A DNA stretch of 64,000 bases from an uncultured Alphaproteobacteria bacterium. Its GTDB lineage: Bacteria; Pseudomonadota; Alphaproteobacteria; RF32; CAG-239. Numbering within the stretch: position 1 is the first letter of the stretch; each line of letters starts with the position of its first letter. The DNA is taken from NCBI GenBank assembly GCA_944390315.1, contig CALXPO010000027.1, positions 146,212 through 210,211 of the forward strand, written 5' to 3'. Under the pieces are notes generated by a model, which worked only from the letters and a program-made list of their open reading frames with translations, was not told the origin of the DNA and ran no database searches. Below are positions 17,388 through 27,239 of this stretch, piece after piece. A program made the position numbers and the translations under genes.

Positions 17388-18236
17388 TCAATTATTATTT
17401 GTATAATAATGATACTGATTTTTTATTCCGTCAACAACATAGTCAATACCTTGACCGCTTATTGCACTAAGTGAGTTTCTCATTAGCGGATTGGCGGCCG
17501 GACCAAAATGTTTTATTGCCGATTGATTCCCTATCACATTTCCCGCTAAACCAATTCCGATTTGTTGAGCATAATTTTGCCAATCATCCTGCCCTGAGCC
17601 AAAACCATAAATTACGCCGTTTGTGATGGCATTTTTTTGGTTGAGAATATTTTTAATTCTTAAAGGCGTTGCTTTGGAATATCTAAAAAGGTTGATCGGA
17701 GATGACACAGCCCCCGCCATTTGTGCCAGCGTTGTCGATACCGGATTTTCTTGAAGACCTTGAGCCAAAACCTGACGCCGATTGTCGCGACCGTTAACAT
17801 AGCCGCGTTTCATTGCGTCCCATGCGCTTTCGTTGGTCTTGTTCCATTCTGGCTTTAGACTTGCCAATCCGTAACCGGCGGCACTTGCCAGACCTTCTAA
17901 TTCATCAAACCAACCGAGGCTAAATCCGTCTAAAGCTCCGGTTGCCAGTTGTTCCGTTTTGCGCAAAGCATTGTCCCAAGTTGACGGTTGCGGATTGGTT
18001 TGTTGAGGTGCGCTTGGTTGGTTATACGGTGTTGAAGTTGTTTGTGTTTGTTGCTCTCCGTACTTTTGCTGCAGGTCGTTGAGTTCTTTTAAGTCAAATT
18101 TTGTTTCTAACTCTTCTCGCAAGCTCATATCAGCGTAATTTGGTGTTTCTTTTCCGCTATATTCTTTTTGCAATTCGGCTAAATTTTTGCGTTCGTCTTC
18201 TTCCAATAATTTTCTTTTGTATGTTTCAAAATCCAT
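17388..18236 (-). CDS. Low-complexity-linker protein with phage-like C-terminal segment (possible effector)
   Basis: 282 aa from ATG 18236, which has AGAAG close upstream; another ATG lies 12 bases earlier. The N-terminal 60 residues are charged and helical and contain SLREELETKF. This resembles STRDELEYQF in the protein at 62062. A Gln/Thr/Pro-rich linker follows (about 68-93). The C-terminal part has DGFSLGWFDELEG and YVNGRDNRRQ, a pattern I associate with phage internal or ejection-type proteins, then Gly-rich segments. No signal peptide. It lies between a split XRE regulator and three small membrane protein genes. An effector or phage-derived origin is inference. Confidence 0.65.
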   Translation of the reverse strand: MDFETYKRKLLEEDERKNLAELQKEYSGKETPNYADMSLREELETKFDLKELNDLQQKYGEQQTQTTSTPYNQPSAPQQTNPQPSTWDNALRKTEQLATGALDGFSLGWFDELEGLASAAGYGLASLKPEWNKTNESAWDAMKRGYVNGRDNRRQVLAQGLQENPVSTTLAQMAGAVSSPINLFRYSKATPLRIKNILNQKNAITNGVIYGFGSGQDDWQNYAQQIGIGLAGNVIGNQSAIKHFGPAANPLMRNSLSAISGQGIDYVVDGIKNQYHYYTNNN

Positions 18237-18296
18237 ATTTCTTCTCATTTGTGGTTAATATCAGAAATATAAATTTTAAAAAATTTCGCATAAAAA

Positions 18297-19017
18297 TCAA
18301 TTATCCGTAACGATAGAGGTATCAGCTTTTACGCGTAGAAGTTCTTTGAATTCGCGATTATTCTTTTGTGCCAATTGCGCTAATTTGTTGGCAATGTTTT
18401 GTTTGGCATAAGGAATTGGCATTTCTTCGGCTTTATGCGTCAAATACCACTTGGCAAAAGAGTTGGCGGATAATGTTTTGCCTTCTTGATGATACTGCAT
18501 AAATTTTTCATACTGCGTTTGTTTGAAATGTTCCCTAAACGGCGCATATTTTTCATCTCTTGATTTTCTGGCTTTACGGGCACAATCTTTTCTTTCGCAT
18601 TTACATAAGGCGGCAATTGAATCTTTGCGCATTTCACTCCATTGTTCTCGGTTTTTATATAAAATAATATGTATTAAATTTGTTATTTGTGTTTGCAACC
18701 GTGAAAAGTTTGTCGCGGTTTTATGATTTTGCAAAATGCTTCTCAGCCAATACATATCTTGATTATCCATACATATTGACGAATCTAACAATAATTCGGC
18801 ATCAACATTTAAGGTGTTGGCAATTTGGCATAAGTCCATATCTATCAATTCTGCTTTTTGACACTCGATTGATTTTAATCTTTCTTCGGAAACAGCGGCA
18901 GAGTGCGCCAATTCCGAAAGCGTGAGTTTTTTTTAGCATTCTTAAATTTTTAACTTTGTTGCCTTCGCCCAAAATTAAACATCTTAAAGTTTCAAAAGGT
19001 AAATTGCCGTTGCTCAT
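18297..19017 (-). pseudogene. XRE-type regulator split by a +1 change in an A8 run
   Basis: Two frames together make one protein of about 240 aa. The 5' part (from 19017) reads MSNGNLPFETLRCLILGEGN and runs to LRMLKK. The 3' part resumes in another frame with LTLSELAHSAAVSEERLKSIE, the recognition part of a helix-turn-helix. The junction is a homopolymer of eight A on the coding strand (T at 18927-18934); seven would restore the frame. It may be a true frameshift, phase variation, transcriptional slippage or an assembly error. The C-terminal half is Lys/Cys-rich. It probably regulates the genes downstream. Confidence 0.65.
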
Positions 19018-19112
19018 TTTGTTAACTCCTTAAAGCCGTGAACCAACCTTTATTTAGTAATGTTTTTTTATAAATGCAACCAAACGGCTATATTCTTGAC
19101 CTTTGGAGCATA

Positions 19113-19147
19113 AAAAAATCCCCTCGGTTTTATCCGAGGGGAGATTT
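19113..19147 (-). terminator. Rho-independent terminator of pgk
   Basis: TCCCCTCGG (19119-19127) pairs with CCGAGGGGA (19134-19142), with T-runs on both strands. It lies just past the pgk stop and can also end the plus strand. Confidence 0.88.
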
Positions 19148-19160
19148 TTTATCCGGTCGA

Positions 19161-20375
19161 TTATTTTTTCAAAACAACAACACCGGGGAGTTCTTTGCCT
19201 TCCATCCATTCGAGGAACGCACCGCCGGCCGTCGAGATGTAAGAAAATTTGTCGGCAACTCCGGCATTCTCCAGAGCTGAAACAGTATCACCGCCACCGG
19301 CAACACTCATCAGCTTTCCGGCTGCCGTCAGTTCGGCAGCGTGTGCGGCAACAGCATTAGTAGCATTGTCAAACGGCTTCATTTCAAATACACCTAAAGG
19401 ACCGTTCCAAACTAAGGTTTTGCATTCGTCTAATTTGTTGTTGATTTCTTTGATTGTTTTTTCTCCAACATCCAATAAGCTCCAACCTTCAGCAGGAATA
19501 TGTTCCAAATCTACGGTCTTGTGTTCGGCATGCGGCTTAAATTCTTTAGAAATAACAACGTCTTTCGGCAAAACAATTTCGCAATTGTTGGCTTTGGCGG
19601 TTGCCATAATTTCTTTGGCTGTGTCAATCATGTCCATTTGAACCAGAGAATTGGCTTCGTTAATGGTATCAATACCGCTGGCTTTCATAAAGGTGTGAGC
19701 CATGCCGCCCGAGATAACCAGTTTATCAACTTTTTTAACCAAATTGTTAAGTAAGTCGAGTTTTGTTGAAACTTTCGAACCTCCGACAATCGCTATCAAA
19801 GGACGTGTCGGGTTGGATAATGCACCTTCAAGAGCTTTAACTTCTTCTTCCATCAATCTGCCCATGGCTGATGGTCTTTCTTTGACGGCGGCAACCATGG
19901 AAGCATGTGCGCGGTGGGCCGTTGAAAAGGCATCCGATACATAAACATCGGCAACTTTTACCAATTCTTTGGCAAAATTTTCATCGCCTTTTTTCTCTTC
20001 GTTGTAGAAACGCAGATTTTCAAGCAACAAAATTTCGTCATTATTCATGGCTTTTACAGCTTGTTCTACTTTTTCGCCGATGCAGTCATCAACAAAGACA
20101 ACTTTTTTGCCCAAAGCCTTTTCCAGGTCGGGAACAATATGCGAAAGAGAATTTTTCATATCGCCTTTGCCTTCGGGACGACCAAAGTGGCTGATAACAA
20201 CAACTTTGGCTCCTTTTTGCATCAGTTCTTTGATGGTCGGAACAGTACGGTCAATACGAGCTGTGTTCGTTACATGAAAATTTTCATCCATCGGAACATT
20301 TAAGTCAGCGCGCAGCATAACAACTTTGCCATGCAAATCGCCTAAATCATCCATTGTTTTATATTCGGTCATCAT
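19161..20375 (-). CDS. pgk: Phosphoglycerate kinase
   Basis: 404 aa. Catalyses ATP formation from 1,3-bisphosphoglycerate. Signatures: VVMLRADLNVPMD near the N-terminus (substrate Asp and Asn), VISHFGRPEG, the hinge IVGGSKVSTKLDLL, and the C-terminal nucleotide segment VAGGGDTVSALE followed by FSYISTAGGAFLEWMEGKELPG. Expressed with gap, which lies 95 bases upstream on the same strand. That gap holds a potential attenuator. Confidence 0.98.
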   Translation of the reverse strand: MMTEYKTMDDLGDLHGKVVMLRADLNVPMDENFHVTNTARIDRTVPTIKELMQKGAKVVVISHFGRPEGKGDMKNSLSHIVPDLEKALGKKVVFVDDCIGEKVEQAVKAMNNDEILLLENLRFYNEEKKGDENFAKELVKVADVYVSDAFSTAHRAHASMVAAVKERPSAMGRLMEEEVKALEGALSNPTRPLIAIVGGSKVSTKLDLLNNLVKKVDKLVISGGMAHTFMKASGIDTINEANSLVQMDMIDTAKEIMATAKANNCEIVLPKDVVISKEFKPHAEHKTVDLEHIPAEGWSLLDVGEKTIKEINNKLDECKTLVWNGPLGVFEMKPFDNATNAVAAHAAELTAAGKLMSVAGGGDTVSALENAGVADKFSYISTAGGAFLEWMEGKELPGVVVLKK

Positions 20376-20396
20376 TTTTCATATCCTAAAAATTTC

Positions 20397-20460
20397 AAAA
20401 AAATCCCCGCGTTTACCCCCTTGTCATTTTATCAATAACAGACGGAGAATAAGCGCGGGG
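20397..20460 (-). terminator. Intercistronic hairpin with T-run between gap and pgk
   Basis: On the minus strand CCCCGCG (20460-20454) pairs with CGCGGGG (20411-20405) across a long loop and is followed by ATTTTTTT. This has the form of a weak terminator that could lower pgk expression relative to gap or mark mRNA processing. Confidence 0.5.
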
Positions 20461-20470
20461 AACATGAACA

Positions 20471-21583
<1,113 letters not shown>

Positions 21584-21605
21584 TCAGCCTGTATGTTTAA
21601 AAACA

Positions 21606-21634
21606 AAAAATCCGAACAAATGTCGGATTTTCGT
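21606..21634 (-). terminator. Terminator after the nitroreductase gene
   Basis: AAAATCCGA (21607-21615) pairs with TCGGATTTT (21623-21631), and a T-rich run follows on the minus strand. Confidence 0.75.
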
Positions 21635-21642
21635 TTTTGAGC

Positions 21643-22176
21643 TTACCATTTGCCCCAGTGAATTTTTTCGGGGTGATAACGGTCTTCGGGTTGCTTCGGC
21701 GTTTCGGCCGGATAACCCATAGGCACGATGGCAAACGGACGCATGTTATCGGGTAGGTTTAAGCGTTCTTTTAAGGAATCGACAACACGTTGCATCGGTG
21801 CGGCACCGCAGTAGCACGAACCGATGCCTTTGGACCAAGCCGCCAGCATCAGAGATTGGGTAGCAATGGCGCAGTCTACATCAATAAAACTCCATTTTTC
21901 GTCTTCTTTGTTGCGGTTGAAAGATTTTTCGATATCGCCGCAAACAATAATGACGCAGGCGGCATCCTTGGCAAAAGATGTCCAGCGTTGAATGTGACGA
22001 AGTTCAGCTAAAAATTTTTTATCGTCGATAACCAAAAATTCCCAAGGTTGGCGGTTGTGTGCCGTCGGTGAAAACTGGGCGGCCTTAATAATTTCGCAGA
22101 TTGTTTCTTTATCAATAGGTTTGTCCTGATATTTGCGAATTGAGCGGCGGGTTAAAAGACCTTCCATTAATTCCAT
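21643..22176 (-). CDS. Nitroreductase-family FMN oxidoreductase
   Basis: 177 aa. FMN-binding signatures: RRSIRKYQDKPID at the N-terminus, SPTAHNRQPWEFLVI (about 37-51) and the C-terminal IVPMGYPAETPK. This family of flavin enzymes reduces nitro groups or quinones with NAD(P)H; the short single-domain form often has unknown natural substrates. Monocistronic, with its own terminator, between gap and an unknown gene. Confidence 0.93.
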   Translation of the reverse strand: MELMEGLLTRRSIRKYQDKPIDKETICEIIKAAQFSPTAHNRQPWEFLVIDDKKFLAELRHIQRWTSFAKDAACVIIVCGDIEKSFNRNKEDEKWSFIDVDCAIATQSLMLAAWSKGIGSCYCGAAPMQRVVDSLKERLNLPDNMRPFAIVPMGYPAETPKQPEDRYHPEKIHWGKW

Positions 22177-22220
22177 TGATTTTCTCCAAATATTATAAAT
22201 TATAAAAGTTTAACTTTGCA

Positions 22221-22838
22221 CTATGACGGTTGAACCTTACTCATACGCGGTAAAACCGTATTTTCAATAATAAACGCAATGGCTCGGTTGACTGTTTTGT
22301 CTGTGTTTTTGATGGCAGTTATCAGATTTTCAATGTTTTGTTCTTTGGCAATTTGTTGACCGAGTTTTAAGTAAACGCCCGCTAAATCTGTCAGCGAATC
22401 GATAAGCTCGGCTAAAAAAACCGGAATTTGCAAATCTTCTTTGCCACCCCAAAAACCTTCAACATAACCTTGTTCAATTTCTTCTGCGCGAGAAGCGCAA
22501 AAGTTCATCCAGTAAGCTCGGGAAACTTCCGGTTTATATGGCGGAAGTTTTAACTCGTTGTTTTTGATTTGTTCAAAAATCTCGTCCCACAGCCCCATAA
22601 AAAACTTGAAAAAAAGTTCGGCTTCTTCTTTGGTTTGCAAGCGAGGCTCTTTGTTTTGGGGCCATAAAGATGAGATAATGTCGGTTGGACGCAACTCTAA
22701 ATTTGGGCTGCAAACAGCACCGGCAAAACGCATTTTTACAACATTTAACGGCATTTGACATTGATAGTGAGCAAGCAATTTTTGCATTTTGTCATCGCCG
22801 ATATATTTATTTTGACTTTGCATTTTTAACTTCTTCAT
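22221..22838 (-). CDS. Conserved-looking cytoplasmic protein of unknown function
   Basis: 205 aa, helical, no signal peptide. The middle section (AYWMNFCASRAEEIEQGYVEGFWGGKEDLQIP) vaguely recalls UPF0149/YecA proteins, which have a helical W..GF..G pattern, but the match is too weak to assign. Two Cys in the N-terminal half (QCQM, AVCSPN) are not a clear metal site. It is divergent from the lipoprotein-argS operon. Confidence 0.65.
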   Translation of the reverse strand: MKKLKMQSQNKYIGDDKMQKLLAHYQCQMPLNVVKMRFAGAVCSPNLELRPTDIISSLWPQNKEPRLQTKEEAELFFKFFMGLWDEIFEQIKNNELKLPPYKPEVSRAYWMNFCASRAEEIEQGYVEGFWGGKEDLQIPVFLAELIDSLTDLAGVYLKLGQQIAKEQNIENLITAIKNTDKTVNRAIAFIIENTVLPRMSKVQPS

Positions 22839-22890
22839 ATATAAACTATAATCGAAAACGTTTGTCCTTAATGTAACGGAGATTTAAAAA

Positions 22891-23232
22891 TTGTCTAGGA
22901 TAAAATTGTCGGGATTAATGTTTGTTTTGGCCATAGTCAGCGGATGCTCATGGGTGGAGCCGTTTGTGGACAGAAGAAGAAACGCAGGGGCCGTACCGGA
23001 ACGGCTCTATGTCGGAATGTCTAAGCCCGAGGCTCCGGTTATTTGCTATAACGGTTGGAAAACCGAGTTTGACCAACTGCAAAAAATGGCCGACGAAGAA
23101 TGTCAAAAACAACAAACCGGAACCCGAGCCGAACCGATAGGTGCAGACTATTTTACCTGCCGACTGTTTACGCCGGCGGCTTACAGATTTAAATGTGTTA
23201 ACGATAAAGAAACGGAAAGCAGCAAAAAATGA
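22891..23232 (+). CDS. Small lipoprotein of unknown function
   Basis: 113 aa from TTG 22891, preferred because a CGGAGAT lies 10 bases upstream and because the later ATG (22918) would cut the signal peptide short. The lipobox is VSGC, with acylated Cys19. Four further Cys (CYNGW, EECQKQ, FTCRLF, FKCVND) suggest two disulfides in the periplasm. The stop overlaps the argS start (ATGA), so it is translationally coupled to argS. No family recognised. Confidence 0.78.
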   Translation: MSRIKLSGLMFVLAIVSGCSWVEPFVDRRRNAGAVPERLYVGMSKPEAPVICYNGWKTEFDQLQKMADEECQKQQTGTRAEPIGADYFTCRLFTPAAYRFKCVNDKETESSKK

Positions 23233-24959
23233 GTTGTGTGTTAGAGGATATTATCAATCAAAAATTAAGCTCGGCTTTTGCCAATTTGGGGTTAGATACA
23301 AAATATGCAGCGGTCAAAGTTTCTGACCGTCCCGATTTGAGCGATTTTCAGTGTAACGGTGCCTTGGCTTTGGCCAAAATCGAAAAAAAGAATCCACGAC
23401 AAATTGCTGAGACAATTGCTGAAAAATTGACGCAAGATGCCGATTTTGCAAAAGTATCGGTTGACGGTCCGGGATTTTTGAATTTGACTTTAAATGACGA
23501 TTTTTTGGCTGCCGTTGCCGATAAAATGGCTACTGACGAACGCTTCGGTTGCGCGCTTAATCCCAACCCAAAAACCGTGGTTATGGATTACGGCGGACCA
23601 AACGTTGCCAAAGAAATGCACGTCGGACATTTGCGTTCGGGGGTTATCGGCGAATCGATGAGAAGAATCGAAGAATTTGTAGGCAATAAACCGATTGCCG
23701 ATGTTCACTTCGGCGATTGGGGAACGCCTATCGGTATGATTTTAGCGGAAGTAATTGCCCATGACGGTGATTTGAACAAAATAGAATCGTATGACATTGC
23801 TGAAATTACTCGTTTTTATAAACAAGCCAATATCCGTTGCAAAGAAAATGAAGCGGCCAAAGAAACGGCTCGCCAGATTACGGCTAAGCTGCAAGAGGGT
23901 GATGCGACTTATCGCAAAGCATGGAAGCATATTCGTCAGGTGTCGGTTGACGCGGTTAAAGAAAATTATAAAGAACTCGGGGTCCATTTTGATTTGTGGT
24001 TGGGCGAAAGCGATGCTCATAATACCTGTTTTGAGATTAAGAAAATTGCTCAAGATAAGGGCTTGCTTGAGTATGATGACGGTGCCTACATTATTCGTTT
24101 GGATGAAGGCAACAAACCTAAGCCGCCGGTCATTATTGAAAAATCGGACGGCGGATTTACTTATCAGGCTACCGATTTGGCTACCATTAAAATGCGTGTG
24201 GACGATTTGAAAGCCGATGAAATCATCTACTTTGTCGACAAGCGGCAATCACTTCACTTTGAACAAGTTTTTGAAGCAGCCGAAAAACTGGGAATCGCTC
24301 CGAATGTTAAATTGCAGCATATCGGTTTCGGTACCGTCAACGGTGCCGACGGCAAGCCTTTTAAAACCCGTGACGGCGGGGTGATGAACTTGAGCGATAT
24401 GATTAAAATGTCTAAAGAAAAAGTTGCCGAATCGATGCCTAAAGCCGATGAAAGCAAGGGCATCACTCAGGAATATTTGGACCATTTGATTTCGCAAGTA
24501 GCCATAGGTGCCATCAAATTCCAAGATTTGAAAAACAATATTGCTTCGGGCTATATCTTCGAACTTGATGATTTTGCTAATTTTGAAGGAAAAACGGGAC
24601 CTTATATTCAATACGCAGTAGCTCGTATCAATTCAATTATGCGGAAAAATAAGGATATCAATTTGGGCAAAATCAAGGTCACTAACCCCGAAGAGCGTAA
24701 TCTGTTGCTGAAATTGGCTCAGCTTAACAATGTGGTGGTCAGAGCCGAAGCCGACAGAGAACCCAGTCTTATTTCCGACTATGTCTATAATTTGGCTCAG
24801 TCCTTTAGTGCTTTTTATAATACTTCGCCGATTATGGGAGCAGAATCTCAAGAAATTGCATCCTCGCGTTTGGCAATAGCTAAACTCACCAGAGATGTTT
24901 TGGTCAAGTTATTGTATTTGCTTGGTATCGAAGCTCCGGAAGTGATGCTAAAAGCCTAA
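23229..24959 (+). CDS. argS: Arginyl-tRNA synthetase
   Basis: 576 aa, class Ia synthetase. The N-terminal Add-1 domain is followed by the DYGGPNVAKEMHVGHLRSGVIGE segment containing the HIGH motif (HVGH). MSKEK stands near the KMSKS position, as is usual for the variable ArgRS motif. The C-terminal DALR anticodon domain contains ARINSIMR and ends VLVKLLYLLGIEAPEVM. It overlaps the preceding lipoprotein stop by 4 bases. Confidence 0.97.
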   Translation: MSCVLEDIINQKLSSAFANLGLDTKYAAVKVSDRPDLSDFQCNGALALAKIEKKNPRQIAETIAEKLTQDADFAKVSVDGPGFLNLTLNDDFLAAVADKMATDERFGCALNPNPKTVVMDYGGPNVAKEMHVGHLRSGVIGESMRRIEEFVGNKPIADVHFGDWGTPIGMILAEVIAHDGDLNKIESYDIAEITRFYKQANIRCKENEAAKETARQITAKLQEGDATYRKAWKHIRQVSVDAVKENYKELGVHFDLWLGESDAHNTCFEIKKIAQDKGLLEYDDGAYIIRLDEGNKPKPPVIIEKSDGGFTYQATDLATIKMRVDDLKADEIIYFVDKRQSLHFEQVFEAAEKLGIAPNVKLQHIGFGTVNGADGKPFKTRDGGVMNLSDMIKMSKEKVAESMPKADESKGITQEYLDHLISQVAIGAIKFQDLKNNIASGYIFELDDFANFEGKTGPYIQYAVARINSIMRKNKDINLGKIKVTNPEERNLLLKLAQLNNVVVRAEADREPSLISDYVYNLAQSFSAFYNTSPIMGAESQEIASSRLAIAKLTRDVLVKLLYLLGIEAPEVMLKA

Positions 24960-25048
24960 GCGTGGAAGAAATTTGAAAAAAGATTTTCTTTTGTTGGGAT
25001 ATTATTGTACGATAAGTTCAGTCTTTTGAAATGGAGCAGTAACAAAAT

Positions 25049-25753
25049 ATGAGCAATACGCCGATAATAGAAATGGAAAATGTCGGTATCCGCTATGGAC
25101 ACGGACCCGAAATTTTAACTAATGTTAACCTTTCGCTTGAAAAAGGGTCTTTTCATTATCTTACCGGAAAAAGCGGTGCCGGTAAGACTTCGCTTTTGAG
25201 CATGATGTATTTAGCTCAAAGGCCGAGCCGCGGAAATGTCAGCGTCTTCGGGAATAATGTCAATTTTACCGACCGTAATGCTTTGGCCATGTTCAGACGC
25301 CGTATCGGGGTTGTCTTTCAGGATTTCCGTTTGCTCGAACATTGCTCGGCTTTTGATAATGTCGCTTTACCTTTACGAGTATGCGGTATGAACGAAAAAG
25401 AAATTAAAAAACGGGTTAACGAATTGCTAAAATGGGTGGAAATCGACCGCAGTACTTCGGCGATTACATCAACCCTTTCGGGCGGTGAAAAACAACGTGT
25501 CGCCATTGCCCGTGCCGTTATTAATCGTCCCGATGTGTTACTTGCCGACGAACCGACCGGTAATGTCGACAATGATATTGCTCCGAAATTGATGAAACTT
25601 TTTGTCGAACTCAATAAATTGGGAACGACCGTTGTGATTGCCACTCACAACGAAAATTTGATTAAACAATTTCGTTATCCGTCGATTCATCTTAAAAATC
25701 ATGGCGTAACAATTATTAATCCCGAAGATGGAGATGAATATGCTGAAATCTAA
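25049..25753 (+). CDS. ftsE: Cell-division ABC ATPase FtsE
   Basis: 234 aa. Walker A GKSGAGKTS (40-48), Q-loop VVFQDFRLL, signature LSGGEKQRVAIARA, Walker B VLLADEPTGNVD and the H-switch ATHNEN are all intact. With FtsX it forms the divisome complex that activates periplasmic murein hydrolases. The 3' end overlaps ftsX. The M23 peptidase at 32.2 kb could be a client of this complex, but that is a guess. Confidence 0.96.
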   Translation: MSNTPIIEMENVGIRYGHGPEILTNVNLSLEKGSFHYLTGKSGAGKTSLLSMMYLAQRPSRGNVSVFGNNVNFTDRNALAMFRRRIGVVFQDFRLLEHCSAFDNVALPLRVCGMNEKEIKKRVNELLKWVEIDRSTSAITSTLSGGEKQRVAIARAVINRPDVLLADEPTGNVDNDIAPKLMKLFVELNKLGTTVVIATHNENLIKQFRYPSIHLKNHGVTIINPEDGDEYAEI

Positions 25754-26651
25754 TAATATGCGTCATCGGGAATTGCCGCTGTCAAAAGATTCCTCTAACC
25801 TTTTTTTAAAAGTTATGATTTCAATTGCCGTATTCTTATTTGCCGTGACTTTAGCCGGTGTATTGTCTATCAATTCGATGTTGGTTAATTGGAATTCGAG
25901 TATTTTAGGCTCGCTTACGGTACAAATTATTCCGATAAACGGGGTCGATAAGCTCAAAGCCAAAAACGAAACTCTGATTCAAGAACAACGCGCGGTGGCT
26001 ATGTTGGAAGCTATGCCCGAAGTTCAAAAAGTAACGCCTCTTTCGGACGGTCAGTTAGTCCGTTTGCTTAAACCGTGGTTGGGAGATGATGTCGATTTGG
26101 ATAATTTGCCGATGCCGCGTTTGATTGATGTTAAATTAAAACCTGATGCCGAGATTAATTTTATGGCTTTAGCCGAAAAATTGGCAACGGTTGCGCCTCA
26201 GGCTTCACTCGACAATCATAAATTATGGCTAAACAAACTTATTAATTTTGCCAACGGCTTAAAAATGTTGGCTTTAAGCGTGTTGGTTTTGGTTATCGGT
26301 ATTACGTCAGGCGCTATCTTTTATTCCACTCAGACCAGTTTAGGACTGCATAGAGATATTATTGAGATTTTGCATTTTCTCGGAGCAAAAGATACCTATA
26401 TTGCACAACAATATGGAGCTAAAACGGCATTACTCGGATTTTGGGGCGGTTTAATCGGTGTGGTTTTTGCCGTGCCGACTATTTTTATTATTGCTCATTT
26501 GGCGCAACAGATTGAGGGCGGAATTATTAATGAAGCTCATCTGTCTTGGGGAGCTTGGACGGTTATTTTATGCTTGCCGTTATTTTCGATGGTTGTGGCC
26601 ATGCAGACAGCTTATTATACGGTAAAACGTACTTTAGAAAAGATGATGTAG
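25740..26651 (+). CDS. ftsX: Cell-division permease-like protein FtsX
   Basis: 303 aa if translated from ATG 25740, which has GGAG 6 bases upstream; ATGs at 25728 and 25734 are alternatives. Four membrane segments: about 23-45, then after a periplasmic loop of about 120 residues at about 175-200, 225-250 and 270-292. The motif LHFLGAKDTYIAQQYGAKT is typical of FtsX. The start lies inside the ftsE 3' end, the usual ftsEX arrangement. Confidence 0.94.
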   Translation: MLKSNNMRHRELPLSKDSSNLFLKVMISIAVFLFAVTLAGVLSINSMLVNWNSSILGSLTVQIIPINGVDKLKAKNETLIQEQRAVAMLEAMPEVQKVTPLSDGQLVRLLKPWLGDDVDLDNLPMPRLIDVKLKPDAEINFMALAEKLATVAPQASLDNHKLWLNKLINFANGLKMLALSVLVLVIGITSGAIFYSTQTSLGLHRDIIEILHFLGAKDTYIAQQYGAKTALLGFWGGLIGVVFAVPTIFIIAHLAQQIEGGIINEAHLSWGAWTVILCLPLFSMVVAMQTAYYTVKRTLEKMM

Positions 26652-26654
26652 TTT

Positions 26655-27227
26655 ATGTTTAAAAAAATTATTTTTTATTTGGTATTGCTTGGAATATGCG
26701 TCTGGTTGGGCGGAATGATAGGTTTTGCTTATACCATCAATCATCTCAAAACGGATGAAAAGCAGAAAACCGATGCCATCGTTGTTTTGACGGGTGGACG
26801 TAACCGTATCAGTGAGGCGGTTCAACTCTTAAATGAGGGAGCTGCAGAAAAATTATTGATTTCCGGAGTAGCTGAAGAAACTTCACTTGAGACTCTGAAA
26901 AACAGAGAAGATGTTAATGTGACGACTTCGCGTGAAATTGCTTTGGATAAAAAATCTACCAATACGGTTGAAAATGCAATTGAGGCTACAGCTTGGGTTA
27001 AAAAAAATCATTTTAATTCTATTCGTTTGGTTACCTCAAATTATCATTTGCCCAGAAGTATGGCCGAATTTAGAGCCAACAATAAGAATTTGAAAATTTT
27101 GGCCCATCCGGTTTATTCGGACAAAGTGGAACAAAAGTGGTGGAAAAGTTGGCATAGTTTTAAGTTGATTGCGTCCGAGTACAATAAATTTTTATATGTT
27201 TGGGTTAAAAATCATTTTATCAGGTAA
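26655..27227 (+). CDS. DUF218 (YdcF/SanA/ElyC-like) membrane-anchored protein
   Basis: 190 aa with one N-terminal membrane segment (about 5-26). DUF218 signatures: DAIVVLTGGRNRISEAVQLL, KLLISGVAEE, KSTNTVENAIEA and RLVTSNYHLPRSMAEF. Characterised relatives act in envelope integrity (SanA, ElyC). It starts 3 bases after ftsX and precedes plsC, so it is part of an envelope operon. Confidence 0.9.
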   Translation: MFKKIIFYLVLLGICVWLGGMIGFAYTINHLKTDEKQKTDAIVVLTGGRNRISEAVQLLNEGAAEKLLISGVAEETSLETLKNREDVNVTTSREIALDKKSTNTVENAIEATAWVKKNHFNSIRLVTSNYHLPRSMAEFRANNKNLKILAHPVYSDKVEQKWWKSWHSFKLIASEYNKFLYVWVKNHFIR

Positions 27228-27239
27228 AGGAGAACAAAA

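Larger units (their letters stand above)
16389..17437. repeat. Tandem array bounded by 23-bp direct repeats
   Basis: The 23 bases at 16389-16411 are repeated exactly at 17415-17437. A 15-16 base core (TTATTCCGTCAACAA) also occurs at each internal junction (near 16728 and 17061). At the right-hand end the repeat lies inside the 3' coding end of the upstream gene. The pattern suggests unequal recombination at this short sequence created the three-gene array, with a 332-base period. Confidence 0.8.

Noticed and set aside
16092..19017. Cluster considered as a prophage
   Set aside because: One protein has a phage-like segment, but there are no capsid, tail, terminase or integrase genes.
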